From positions 33,166 to 97,165 of the forward strand of contig JAUQQO010000039.1 in NCBI GenBank assembly GCA_030549795.1: a stretch of DNA of 64,000 nt, read 5' to 3'. Of the stretch, positions 1-8,036 are shown piece after piece (position 1 is the stretch's first letter; each line of letters starts with the position of its first letter). A program made the translations under genes and the position numbers. Origin of the DNA: Pseudomonadota bacterium. Its GTDB lineage: Bacteria > Pseudomonadota > Alphaproteobacteria > Geminicoccales > Geminicoccaceae. The notes beneath the pieces were generated by a model. The model saw only the letters and a list, made by a program, of their open reading frames with translations, searched no databases and had not been told where the DNA came from.

Positions 1-477
1 AAGCCTCGTGCGAGCCGAGCGACACCGAGCGCCACAACGAGGCCGGTGCGTGCGCGCAAGCGCGACCCCGAAGCACCCATGATCAGCGCGAGCTGTTGCG
101 AAGGAGCAGAGCGCATGAGGGCGCGGCACCGCACCGGCTGCGCACGAGGCCGGCAGACCGAGCAAAAGCCTGGCCAGAAGGCTGAAGATGCGAGCATGGC
201 CGCGGCAAGAAGAGGTTTGTTTCGGATTGCAGCCAATCAGTGCGCGACATATTTTTCCAACCGCGCGACGCCGCTACGTGCATCAAAACGACATCTACGC
301 ACAGACCACGAAACAATTCTCGGTAAAAATAGGTTATAAAATGAAACGTGTCATACGGGCTCGGCTCGCGCCCGCCTGATCGCGCAACGCCGGTCTGTTG
401 AGATCGAACCGGCGCACTATTGGCTATTTTCCTTCGTGCTCCGGTTCGTCGATCGCGCAGTGCGTCCGTTTTGGCGA
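1..477. other. Intergenic stretch with no convincing gene
   Basis: No open frame here has recognisable protein features. The part around 210-350 is clearly poorer in GC than the rest of the window. Read leftward, a TATAAC-like hexamer lies near 332-339, so the stretch may hold a leftward promoter for a gene cut off by the window edge. Two leftward frames stay open to base 1 and encode Arg/Cys-rich peptides; I do not recognise them and do not call them. Confidence 0.4.
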
Positions 478-2319
478 TCAATCGAGCTCGAAAGCGTCTT
501 TGTAGTCGCGCTTGAGGCGCGGGTCTTGCTGTTCCTTCTCGAGCCAGCAGTTGCCTACGACCAGCCGTTCGATCTCGGTGCCCATAAAGCAGCGAAAAGC
601 GTCTGTAGGGGTGCAGACGATCGGCTCGCCCCGAACGTTGAAGCTCGTATTGACGATCACCGGGCACCCCGTCCGTTGTTTGAACGCTTCGAGGAGACGC
701 CAATAGAGTGGGTTCGTCTCTCGGTGCACGGTCTGGATGCGCGCCGAATAGTCAACATGGGTGACGGCTGGGATCTCCGAGCGGACCACGTTGAGTTTGT
801 CGATGCCGAACAGTGCCTCCTCTTCCGGTGTCATCTTGCGCCGCCGCCGTTCGACCACGTCGGCAACGAGGAGCATGTAGGGGCTATCGGTATCGAGTTC
901 GAACCAGTCGGCAACATCCTCGCGCAGGACGGAGGGCGCGAAGGGACGGAAACTTTCGCGATATTTGATCTTGAGGTTGAGGAGCTTCTGCATGGTCGGC
1001 GAGCGGGCGTCGCCCAAGATGGAGCGCGCGCCGAGCGCACGCGGTCCGAATTCCATGCGTCCTTGCATCCAGCCCACCGCTTTGCCTTCGGCCAGCGCGT
1101 CGGCGGTGCGGGTGATCACTTCATCGTCCTCGAGGACCGTATAGCGTGCCCCGCAGGCGTCGAGCTGACGGCGAATCTCCGGCAGATCGAACGCGGGGCC
1201 GAGGTACGCGCCGTGCATGAAGTCGAGGGCGCCGTTTATGGGCGGCTTGGGATGATCGAGATATTGGTACCAGCAGGCAAGGGCGGCTCCAAGAGCACCG
1301 CCAGCGTCGCCCGCAGCCGGTTGGATCCAAATGCGCTCAAAGCAGCCGTCTTTGAGCAACTTGCCATTAGCGACACAATTCAGCGCGACGCCACCGGCCA
1401 TGCACAAGAATCGCTCTCCGGTCTCGCGTGCGATCGCGCGCCCTAATTTGAGCACGACCTCTTCGGTGACTTTCTGGATCGAGGCGGCGAGATCCATCTC
1501 TCGCTGGGTAAGAGGCGCTTCGGGGCGTCGGGGTGGGCCACCGAACAGGCGGTGGAACTTCTCGTTGGTCATCGTAAGGCCAGTACAATAGTCGAAATAT
1601 GAAAGATCGAGCCTGAACGATCCGTCGTCCTTGATATCGATCAAGTGGTCTTTGATGAGGTTTACGTAGCGGGGCTCGCCATAGGGGGCGAGACCCATGA
1701 CCTTGTACTCACCAGAGTTGACTTTGAACCCGGTGTAATAGGTAAAAGCAGAATAGAGCAGTCCGAGAGAGTGGGGGAAATGGATTTCCTTGATGATTTG
1801 CAAACGGTTGCCACAACCGAGCCCGAGCGACGTGGTGCACCATTCGCCCACCCCGTCCATGGTGAGGACCGCAGCGCGATCGAAGGGCGAGGGAAAGAAG
1901 GCCGAGGCGGCGTGGCTCAAATGGTGTTCGGTGAACAAGAGCACACCGTTCCAATTGTCGCCGCCGGGAAGGCGTCGCAGTTCGTCGACGAGCAACTTTT
2001 TCTGGAATAGTTTCTCCTTGATCCAGATCGGCATCGCCACGCGGAAGCTACGAAAGCCGCGCGGTGCAAAGGCGAGATAGGTCTCGAGCAAGCGCTCGAA
2101 TTTGAGAAACGGTTTGTCGTAAAAGACAACGAAATCGACCCCTGACAAATCGCAGCCGGCCGCTTCGAGGCAGTAGCGAACAGCGTGGCGCGGGAAGCCG
2201 GCGTCGTGTTTCTTGCGGGTGAATCGCTCCTCTTGCGCCGCGGCGACGATGTCACCATCGACCACCATCGCCGCCGCACTATCGTGGTAGAAGGCAGAGA
2301 TACCCAGGATCCGCGTCAC
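478..2319 (-). CDS. Carbamoyltransferase, NodU/CmcH/TobZ family
   Basis: Predicted cytoplasmic enzyme of 613 residues that uses carbamoyl phosphate and ATP to move a carbamoyl group, via carbamoyl adenylate, onto a hydroxyl of a sugar or secondary metabolite. The N-terminal Kae1/HypF-like fold is marked by FYHDSAA (about residues 10-16) and the metal-binding HHLSHAASAF (about 132-141). Also visible are the DGVGEW loop, EYKVMGLAPYG and AGGVALNC. The C-terminal family domain carries PFAPSVL. The length suits the family. I chose GTG 2319, beginning VTRILGIS, because an upstream start would add a non-conserved tail and run into the preceding gene. It is the last gene of a four-gene leftward operon with DUF5989, SxtJ-like and SGNH proteins, a grouping that points to carbamoylation of a surface glycan or lipid. 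The acceptor is unknown. Confidence 0.93.
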   Translation of the reverse strand: MTRILGISAFYHDSAAAMVVDGDIVAAAQEERFTRKKHDAGFPRHAVRYCLEAAGCDLSGVDFVVFYDKPFLKFERLLETYLAFAPRGFRSFRVAMPIWIKEKLFQKKLLVDELRRLPGGDNWNGVLLFTEHHLSHAASAFFPSPFDRAAVLTMDGVGEWCTTSLGLGCGNRLQIIKEIHFPHSLGLLYSAFTYYTGFKVNSGEYKVMGLAPYGEPRYVNLIKDHLIDIKDDGSFRLDLSYFDYCTGLTMTNEKFHRLFGGPPRRPEAPLTQREMDLAASIQKVTEEVVLKLGRAIARETGERFLCMAGGVALNCVANGKLLKDGCFERIWIQPAAGDAGGALGAALACWYQYLDHPKPPINGALDFMHGAYLGPAFDLPEIRRQLDACGARYTVLEDDEVITRTADALAEGKAVGWMQGRMEFGPRALGARSILGDARSPTMQKLLNLKIKYRESFRPFAPSVLREDVADWFELDTDSPYMLLVADVVERRRRKMTPEEEALFGIDKLNVVRSEIPAVTHVDYSARIQTVHRETNPLYWRLLEAFKQRTGCPVIVNTSFNVRGEPIVCTPTDAFRCFMGTEIERLVVGNCWLEKEQQDPRLKRDYKDAFELD

Positions 2320-2335
2320 GAGCCGGCTCCGCGTT

Positions 2336-2488
2336 TTAGAACAAGGTATAGATGAAGGGGGCAACAGCCGTACCCTTGGTCAACACCACGAGACCACCGA
2401 AAAGAACCGTCATCACCACGATCGGAAGCAACCAGAATTTCTTGCGCTCCCGCATGAATGCCCAAAGTTCGGCAAGAAAACTGATCAT
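2336..2488 (-). CDS. DUF5989 family single-span membrane miniprotein
   Basis: Fifty-residue protein beginning MISFLAELWAFMRERKKFW. A basic stretch (RERKK) is followed by one hydrophobic helix (about residues 18-40). ATG 2488 has a strong SD (GAGAGAGG) just upstream, and the gene sits 16 bases before the carbamoyltransferase start. Size, sequence style and position between an SxtJ-like gene and a carbamoyltransferase match the family annotated as DUF5989. Its biochemical role is not established. I infer a small membrane anchor or adaptor that brings the carbamoyltransferase to the inner membrane. Confidence 0.85.
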   Translation of the reverse strand: MISFLAELWAFMRERKKFWLLPIVVMTVLFGGLVVLTKGTAVAPFIYTLF

Positions 2489-2499
2489 ATTCGCCTCTC

Positions 2500-2952
2500 T
2501 CAGAATTGGTTGCGCATGCTCTGCGGAGGTGGGCCGGGCGGCTGGCGCGGGATCCAATAGCTCGCAGCGCTCGGATCGCGGCGCAGGCGCAAGGGATCCT
2601 TCCCGAAAAGACGCATCGCCACCCCGATCGGCACCACGGTCGTGGCGTAGATCAAGAACATGACGAGCGGGTTGACGATGCGAAACAACAACAGGCCAAG
2701 TGCCATCCAGGCACGATTGGCGGGGGCGAGCAGCGCTGGTGCGATGAGCGCAGCGAAGCTGAGAAGCGCTCCGATCGCGACAAGGGCCAGAGCGAGGGAA
2801 TTCCAGCCGCTAAAGAATAGCGCCTTGATGCTGCCCAAGGCGATCAAGATGCCGCCGACGGTCAAGCCAAAGGCACGGTCGCTCGGGCCTTCGAGATGTT
2901 CGTCATGCTCCAGCCGCTCGTGGAACCCGTGCGAAGTAGATTTACGGCTCAT
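2500..2952 (-). CDS. SxtJ-like membrane protein
   Basis: Protein of 150 residues. After a charged, His/Glu-rich N-terminus it has hydrophobic segments at about residues 25-47, 52-71 and 87-115, then a Pro/Arg-rich tail containing PRQPPGPPP. It matches the small SxtJ family first named in saxitoxin clusters, which regularly precedes DUF5989 and a carbamoyltransferase. Its ATG overlaps the stop of the SGNH gene by four bases (ATGA), implying translational coupling. The function is unknown. By position it is probably an inner-membrane component of the carbamoylation system, perhaps helping pass the activated group or acceptor across the membrane. Confidence 0.85.
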   Translation of the reverse strand: MSRKSTSHGFHERLEHDEHLEGPSDRAFGLTVGGILIALGSIKALFFSGWNSLALALVAIGALLSFAALIAPALLAPANRAWMALGLLLFRIVNPLVMFLIYATTVVPIGVAMRLFGKDPLRLRRDPSAASYWIPRQPPGPPPQSMRNQF

Positions 2953-4160
2953 CGTTCCTCCTCATGCCCCAGCCCTTGCGCACCAGCGGGGACATCAGCC
3001 GCGTGCGCCATGATTTCGAGGCGTGCTGCCACGAGCTCGGCGATGAGCGCCTGGCCGACGACGTTGGGGTGCCCGTCGATCTCGAAGAAGAGCGCGGGCC
3101 CGCGCCGCGATGCCCGGGCGCGCAAAGGCTCGCTGAGGTCGAAAACGTCGATGCCCAGTTGAAGCAACCGCTCGTGAACTGCAGCCGAAGGGCTCGGGGC
3201 CTGCTCACCCAGAAGGGGCAGATAGACCTCCTCTTTGCTCGGCATCAAGAGGGCGAGGAAGCGGGCGCCGGTGGATTCGACGCGGCCTCGCAGTTCCGCG
3301 ATCGCAGCGACGGTCTGCTCGAGCGCCGCCGGCTCGGGGTAGCCGCGCGCGGGCAACACGAGGCGCAACTGCTGCCCGTTGTCGAGCGTAAGGCTGCGGC
3401 CGCGCCCGCTTTGGCGAATTGCTTTAACGATGTCGATCGCCAACCAGAAAAGATGCGTTCGTCCACCGATGTTCCAAAGGCGATCGGCGAGGCTGCCTTC
3501 TCCTTCCATCCGATATTGGCGAAAACTGCGCGTTTTCCCGCTCGCTTGCCAGCGCGCGAAGATCTGGTCGTCGTAGATGTCGTTGCCGGCGAAGACGACC
3601 TGGACGACCAAACGCGGTGCGAGAGGTCGGCCGAAACGCTCGAAAAGCGGCAGCTGCTGTAAGGGCCCGCTTCCGATGAGTCCGAGATTGACGATGGCGC
3701 GTTCGGGAAAGCGCGCGCGCAAAAGCGACACCCAGTCTTGACCGTCGGAGGCGCCATAGCCAAAGGCCATCGAGTCGCCCACGATCACGACATCTGCGCG
3801 CGGCGGACGCGGTTCTGGGTTGCGAAAGCCAAAAGAGTCCAAGCGAAAGGTGAAGTCGAGATCGCCACGGGCGATCCTCCCTTCGAAGAAGGGGCGATAG
3901 AGAAAACCAATCTCGGGATCATCAACCAACATGTCGCGGCCGGTTTTGTCGGTGTCGCCCGCGATCGCGGCCCAATGGATGCGAAGCTGTGCCTCTTCAC
4001 TCAAAAGACCGGGGAAGAGGCGCAACACGAGCTCGGCAGCAAGCAAGAAAACAAGTGTGCTGAACAACACAAGCGCGAGCTCGGCGAAACCGAAGCGTAC
4101 CCGTTTCGACCCCGGGGGGAGATTTTTTATCGGCTCAGAATTTGCGTTTAGCCGTTCCAT
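2949..4160 (-). CDS. Membrane-anchored SGNH/GDSL hydrolase
   Basis: Protein of 403 residues. It has a cytoplasmic N-terminus, one transmembrane helix (about 23-47) and a large domain expected in the periplasm. SGNH features are VIVGDSMAFGYG with nucleophile Ser near 130, NLGLIGSGP supplying the Gly block, and DGHPN near 362-366 supplying Asp and His of the triad. I prefer ATG 4160 (MERLNANSE) because the helix then sits about 23 residues in; a longer open frame extends to 4232. First gene of the four-gene cassette. Family members deacylate or transfer acyl groups on polysaccharides. Here it may transfer or trim carbamoyl or acyl substituents on an exported glycan, which is inference from context. 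Confidence 0.87.
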   Translation of the reverse strand: MERLNANSEPIKNLPPGSKRVRFGFAELALVLFSTLVFLLAAELVLRLFPGLLSEEAQLRIHWAAIAGDTDKTGRDMLVDDPEIGFLYRPFFEGRIARGDLDFTFRLDSFGFRNPEPRPPRADVVIVGDSMAFGYGASDGQDWVSLLRARFPERAIVNLGLIGSGPLQQLPLFERFGRPLAPRLVVQVVFAGNDIYDDQIFARWQASGKTRSFRQYRMEGEGSLADRLWNIGGRTHLFWLAIDIVKAIRQSGRGRSLTLDNGQQLRLVLPARGYPEPAALEQTVAAIAELRGRVESTGARFLALLMPSKEEVYLPLLGEQAPSPSAAVHERLLQLGIDVFDLSEPLRARASRRGPALFFEIDGHPNVVGQALIAELVAARLEIMAHAADVPAGAQGLGHEEER

Positions 4161-4716
4161 TGTCGAATTCTCGTTATCGCCAGCACCTCTTCTCCCAAGC
4201 GACCGCGCACCCTCCACCGTTTCCACCCCCACCCGCAGCGCGCGACCGCGTCCCCTTTAACATCATGTCGGTTAACCGCGAATGAACAGGAAGCCCCTCG
4301 CGAACGGCGAGAGGCGAAAAAGGAGAGCGTGATGCCTCGATTCGCGAGCCGGCGGGCGATGAGGGTTGCGCCGAGGCTCGCGGGTCGCCCGCACCAGAAC
4401 CGCGGACGCCAACCGGCGCGGTCTCGCAACCGCCGCCGGCCCGGCTTTGGCCGCGCAACCGCCGCGCCTTTTCAAGCGATCGCGCGCGAACCCGTTCGCT
4501 CCACACGCGCCGCGCACGCGCGCGCGGCTCCGCGCCGCTGGCGCAATCGGCGCGATGCGAGAGCGGCAGGGCGTTGGTGGGCCGCGCTCGGGTCCTCCCT
4601 AAAGCGCAAAACGAGGAAAACGATTGGAGTTTTTCGCCTAATAGGTTAGTCTGGATCCACCCAAACGGTGCCGAGAAAGACCGATCGGCTCGGCCGTGGT
4701 CGAGGAGGGATGTGCT
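4161..4716. other. Divergent intergenic region
   Basis: About 555 bases lie between the leftward SGNH gene and the rightward RTX-type gene. Most is very Arg-codon-like GC-rich sequence in which all open frames give low-complexity peptides, so I call no gene. A short hairpin (CTCGC, five-base loop, GCGAG) lies near 4298-4314. The lower-GC part at 4608-4660 probably contains the promoter of the RTX-type gene, but no clean -35/-10 pair could be fixed. Confidence 0.4.
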
Positions 4717-6516
4717 GTGAGGTACGTCCGATCCCAAGAGGCGCGCTTTTTTAGCTGCGACGAGCCACCTCCGGTGACCTCGCCATCTGAGTGGAAGAGG
4801 AATCGAAGCCGGCCGCGCACGAGAGGGCTCGAGGTCGCGCTCGGGGCGAGTTTCCTCGGCCTTTTGTTGGTGCGGGAGGACGCTCGCGCAGAAGAGAACG
4901 ACCCCTCACATCCAGGTTCGAGCCTCGATCCCGTGTCCGCTTTCGAGCCTAGGGTGGTCACCACCGAACCGGGTGGTGCGCCGGTGTTTGAGGCGACGCC
5001 GCCGATGATCGCCCCCGGCTCGGTCTTGACTGCAGGTGCGTTTCTCGATCCGGTTCTCTTGACTCGCCTCGCGGGCGAGGCGCGGTTCGATCATGCCCCG
5101 ATTCTCATGCTCCGCCCCGAGCCCGCGATACCGAGCGCGAGTGCTCAGGCGCCCACAGCCGCACCAACGCCCGAGGCGGCGATCACACATGCTCCGCCGA
5201 GTTTCGTTCCCTTCTTAGAGCCGGCCGTCTCTTCCGGCGAAGAGACGGGTGAGGATCTCGGTCCGATCGGCGAAGAAATCGTGGGCGGGGACCAAGACGA
5301 GCTGTTGGTCGGCGGACCCGACGACGATCGCATCGACGGTGGCGGGGGTGACGACACCATCTTGGGCGGTGGTGGCAACGACGTGCTCGCGGGCGGTCCG
5401 GGCAACGACACGATCGACGGCGGGCCGGGGCACGATCGCATCGACGGCGGGCCGGGAAACGATCAGCTGCAGGGAGGACCCGGCAACGACACAATCTTGG
5501 GCGGCCCGGGCGATGATACGATCGACGGTGGGCCCGGCGACGACGAAGTGCGTCCCGGTTCCGGCGACGATACGGTCACCGTCGGCGGGCCAGCGGATCT
5601 CGTCTTCGAAGATCCCTGGGGTCCGGCAGCGGGCGGTCGCGATACGCTCGTGGTCGCTCCCGATTTCGGCGCGCAGCTCGAGAAGGCTTTCCCTTCGCTC
5701 GCGCGCGGCGGCGTTGCCACCTTCATGGTGGGGGACGCGATCCACGGATCGCCACCTCCGGGTGCCCCGGCCTTCAAATGGCAGGTGCCGCCCAATGTCG
5801 AGAACGTGCGCCTTACCGGTAACGCGGCGCATGCGATCGTGGGCGATGCCGACGCGAACGTGCTCGAGGGTAATGAGGGGGCGAACGCAATTTGGGGCGG
5901 TGCTGGCGACGATCGCATCCGCGGCGGCGGCGGCAACGACCGTCTGTTCGGCGGCGAAGGCGATGATCTTATCTTTGGCGATGCGGGCGACGACCTTTTG
6001 TCCGGTGGACCAGGCGACGACCTCCTCTACGGCGGTCCGGGCGACGACGTCTATCTTTTGGGCCTTGCCGAACCAGGGTGCGATACCATCGTCGATTACG
6101 AGGGGATCAACCTCATCCGCCTCGAAGGCGGCGCGGCGGAACGGCTCGCTTTGGCCCTTGAAGGGCCGGATCTCGTGATCGCCTATGACGGCCGCCAACT
6201 CGCCGTCGTTAAAGGCTATCTCGGTCATGAGGCGGCTTGGGCAGGGATCGAAGTGGGCGGCAGTTTGGTTGCTTTCGACCAGCTTCTCTCCGCCGCGCCG
6301 GCCGGCGCGAGCAGTGGGCCGCTTGCGGCGAGCACCGCAGGCGCACGCGCCGCATCCTTCGCTTCGCCCGCTGATGCTGCGAGCGGGCCCGCACTTCCGG
6401 AGATTTTCCCGGGTGCCGATTTGTGGGGGGACACGGGGGGCTCCGATCCCGCCGGCGAGCTCCAGCACCTCGCGCTCGAGGAGGAGCGTGGCGCGGGCTC
6501 CGCAGCCGGTCGTTGA
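4717..6516 (+). CDS. RTX-type calcium-binding repeat protein
   Basis: Protein of about 599 residues. The N-terminus is basic (RNRSRPRTRG) and followed by a short hydrophobic segment (ALGASFLGLLLV), then a long Pro/Ala-rich spacer. Two blocks of nine-residue glycine/aspartate repeats (GGPGNDTIDGG type) cover about residues 189-287 and 387-444, the signature of beta-roll calcium-binding domains. The C-terminus after 6170 is Ala/Ser-rich. GTG 4717 is preferred because GAGGAGG (4702-4708) lies eight bases upstream; an in-frame GTG at 4696 is possible. No type I secretion genes are adjacent. RTX proteins are usually secreted or surface-attached. There is no recognisable catalytic domain, so a structural or adhesive role is likely but unproven. 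Confidence 0.82.
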   Translation: MRYVRSQEARFFSCDEPPPVTSPSEWKRNRSRPRTRGLEVALGASFLGLLLVREDARAEENDPSHPGSSLDPVSAFEPRVVTTEPGGAPVFEATPPMIAPGSVLTAGAFLDPVLLTRLAGEARFDHAPILMLRPEPAIPSASAQAPTAAPTPEAAITHAPPSFVPFLEPAVSSGEETGEDLGPIGEEIVGGDQDELLVGGPDDDRIDGGGGDDTILGGGGNDVLAGGPGNDTIDGGPGHDRIDGGPGNDQLQGGPGNDTILGGPGDDTIDGGPGDDEVRPGSGDDTVTVGGPADLVFEDPWGPAAGGRDTLVVAPDFGAQLEKAFPSLARGGVATFMVGDAIHGSPPPGAPAFKWQVPPNVENVRLTGNAAHAIVGDADANVLEGNEGANAIWGGAGDDRIRGGGGNDRLFGGEGDDLIFGDAGDDLLSGGPGDDLLYGGPGDDVYLLGLAEPGCDTIVDYEGINLIRLEGGAAERLALALEGPDLVIAYDGRQLAVVKGYLGHEAAWAGIEVGGSLVAFDQLLSAAPAGASSGPLAASTAGARAASFASPADAASGPALPEIFPGADLWGDTGGSDPAGELQHLALEEERGAGSAAGR

Positions 6517-6577
6517 GCCGCGCAAGTGAAGCCGCGACCGCCGGCGGGACGCATTCGGCTGCAGACCCGTCATTGCC

Positions 6578-7948
6578 TCAGCGCGCAATGCGCAAGTTCG
6601 ATATACGGTTGGCGATCTGCCGGAAGGCCTGGCGCAGCTCTCCCCCGGTCTCGGCTGTGTAGAAATGTTGCGGACTCGAAGCGCAAGAGCGCAGGAAGTC
6701 GATCGCGGTCGCGTTGTCGCGGAGCCCGAGCCCGACGGTATAGATCGTGATCCCTTGTGCCTTGATCGCCGTGCACAGACGGCGTGCCTGCTCGAAGGAG
6801 CGGCCGTTGGTAGCATCGCAGTTGATCTTATCAGAAGCAGATCCGCTTCCGGATTCGGAATTTCGCGCGATCACCCCGTTACAATAGGCGGTGTTGAACT
6901 CGCCGTCGGTCATCAGCACCAAGATTTTCTGCGTATCCTCTCGTCCGTACGGCGCCGGGCGGGCCTCTCCGGTCCACACGCCGAAGTTCGGCGACAAGGT
7001 GTACCATCCCCAGGCAAGACCGATATGACCGGCTGTGGACCCGGAAGCGGTCAAGCTGGCAATCGCCGAAAGCAGAGCGAGCTTGTTGGAATTGAGGGGA
7101 CGCAACTGGCTCGCGAGGCAGGGATTGTTGGACGAGGGATAGGTTCGCCCGACCGGAGCGACGCTGGGCGGGGCATCGGTATAGGCGTGGGGCCCCGTGC
7201 GCTCGCTCACGCAGCTGCTGATGCGAAAGCTGCGCCATTGGTTGTACATGTTCTGGAATTTGTAATACTCACAGCCGGGAGTCGTGCATTCGCCGGGTCT
7301 CACACTGCCGCGTACGGTGTCGGCAAGAGCGCCCACGTTCACGCCCATCGAATAGGGCACGAGTGCAATCTTAGTATAGAAGGCGCTGGGCGTATCGCGC
7401 AGGACGATGTTGACGAGATCGCTCGCGGCGGCTTTGAGATCTACCAGGCGATTGTACTGATTCATCGAGCCGGTCACATCCAGCACGAGCGCCACCTCGA
7501 GGTTGACGCCGCTGAGCATCACCTCGGTCTCCGCTGTCACCTCCACCCGCTCGAAACCGGCAAGGTGCATGAGGTTCGTGGGAACCGTCGCCCGCGCCCG
7601 AACGGTAAGTGCCGTTGCCGAGGGCTCGATCTCGAGACGGTCGAGCGTACCGTGCAACGCGCTGTCGAAATTGGCCCGAAGATAGCGCTCGACGACCGCG
7701 CGCAGATTGGCCGGGCTCTGATCGGTCTCGCGCGCCGCGGCGAGAGCGGCGGCATCGACCGCCGCGCGCAAGGCCGAGCGCGCAGTGGCCGCCCGCGCAT
7801 AGTCGAGCGCAGCGCCGACGGCGAGCGTCGCAGGCACGATGGCAAGAGCGACGAAGATCGCCACCGCCCCCCGCTCCTCGGCTCGAACACGCGAGAAGGG
7901 AAATCGAAGCGTACGCGAAAGGTTGGCGCGGAGCTTGGCCATCGCCAT
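6578..7948 (-). CDS. TadG-like protein with von Willebrand A domain
   Basis: Protein of 456 residues. The N-terminal ERGAVAIFVALAIVP plus the helix to about residue 50 is typical of TadE/TadG-like Flp pilus assembly proteins. A von Willebrand A domain follows: the metal-site motif DVTGSM starts near residue 157 and MTDGEFN lies further on. Several cysteines in the insert (CTTPGC, SSC, NPC) suggest disulfides and an extracytoplasmic location. I chose ATG 7948 (MAMAKLRAN) because the open frame further upstream, to 8674, is antisense to a kinase gene and lacks family features. No other tad/flp genes are in the window. It faces the RTX-type gene convergently. Confidence 0.85.
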   Translation of the reverse strand: MAMAKLRANLSRTLRFPFSRVRAEERGAVAIFVALAIVPATLAVGAALDYARAATARSALRAAVDAAALAAARETDQSPANLRAVVERYLRANFDSALHGTLDRLEIEPSATALTVRARATVPTNLMHLAGFERVEVTAETEVMLSGVNLEVALVLDVTGSMNQYNRLVDLKAAASDLVNIVLRDTPSAFYTKIALVPYSMGVNVGALADTVRGSVRPGECTTPGCEYYKFQNMYNQWRSFRISSCVSERTGPHAYTDAPPSVAPVGRTYPSSNNPCLASQLRPLNSNKLALLSAIASLTASGSTAGHIGLAWGWYTLSPNFGVWTGEARPAPYGREDTQKILVLMTDGEFNTAYCNGVIARNSESGSGSASDKINCDATNGRSFEQARRLCTAIKAQGITIYTVGLGLRDNATAIDFLRSCASSPQHFYTAETGGELRQAFRQIANRISNLRIAR

Positions 7949-8036
7949 GGCTGCGTCCCGAATTGCCGTGCACGCAGCCTGCCATGTTCGACTTAAAGAT
8001 TCGTGAAACTCGGAAGGCCTCGCGCGGTTCCGCGCC

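Noticed and set aside
436..1446. Rightward open frame of 336 codons
   Set aside because: Antisense to the carbamoyltransferase; low-complexity translation.
4329..4649. Rightward open frame of 106 codons between the SGNH and RTX genes
   Set aside because: The peptide is almost entirely Arg, Ala and Pro with no SD and no domain, typical of non-coding GC-rich DNA.
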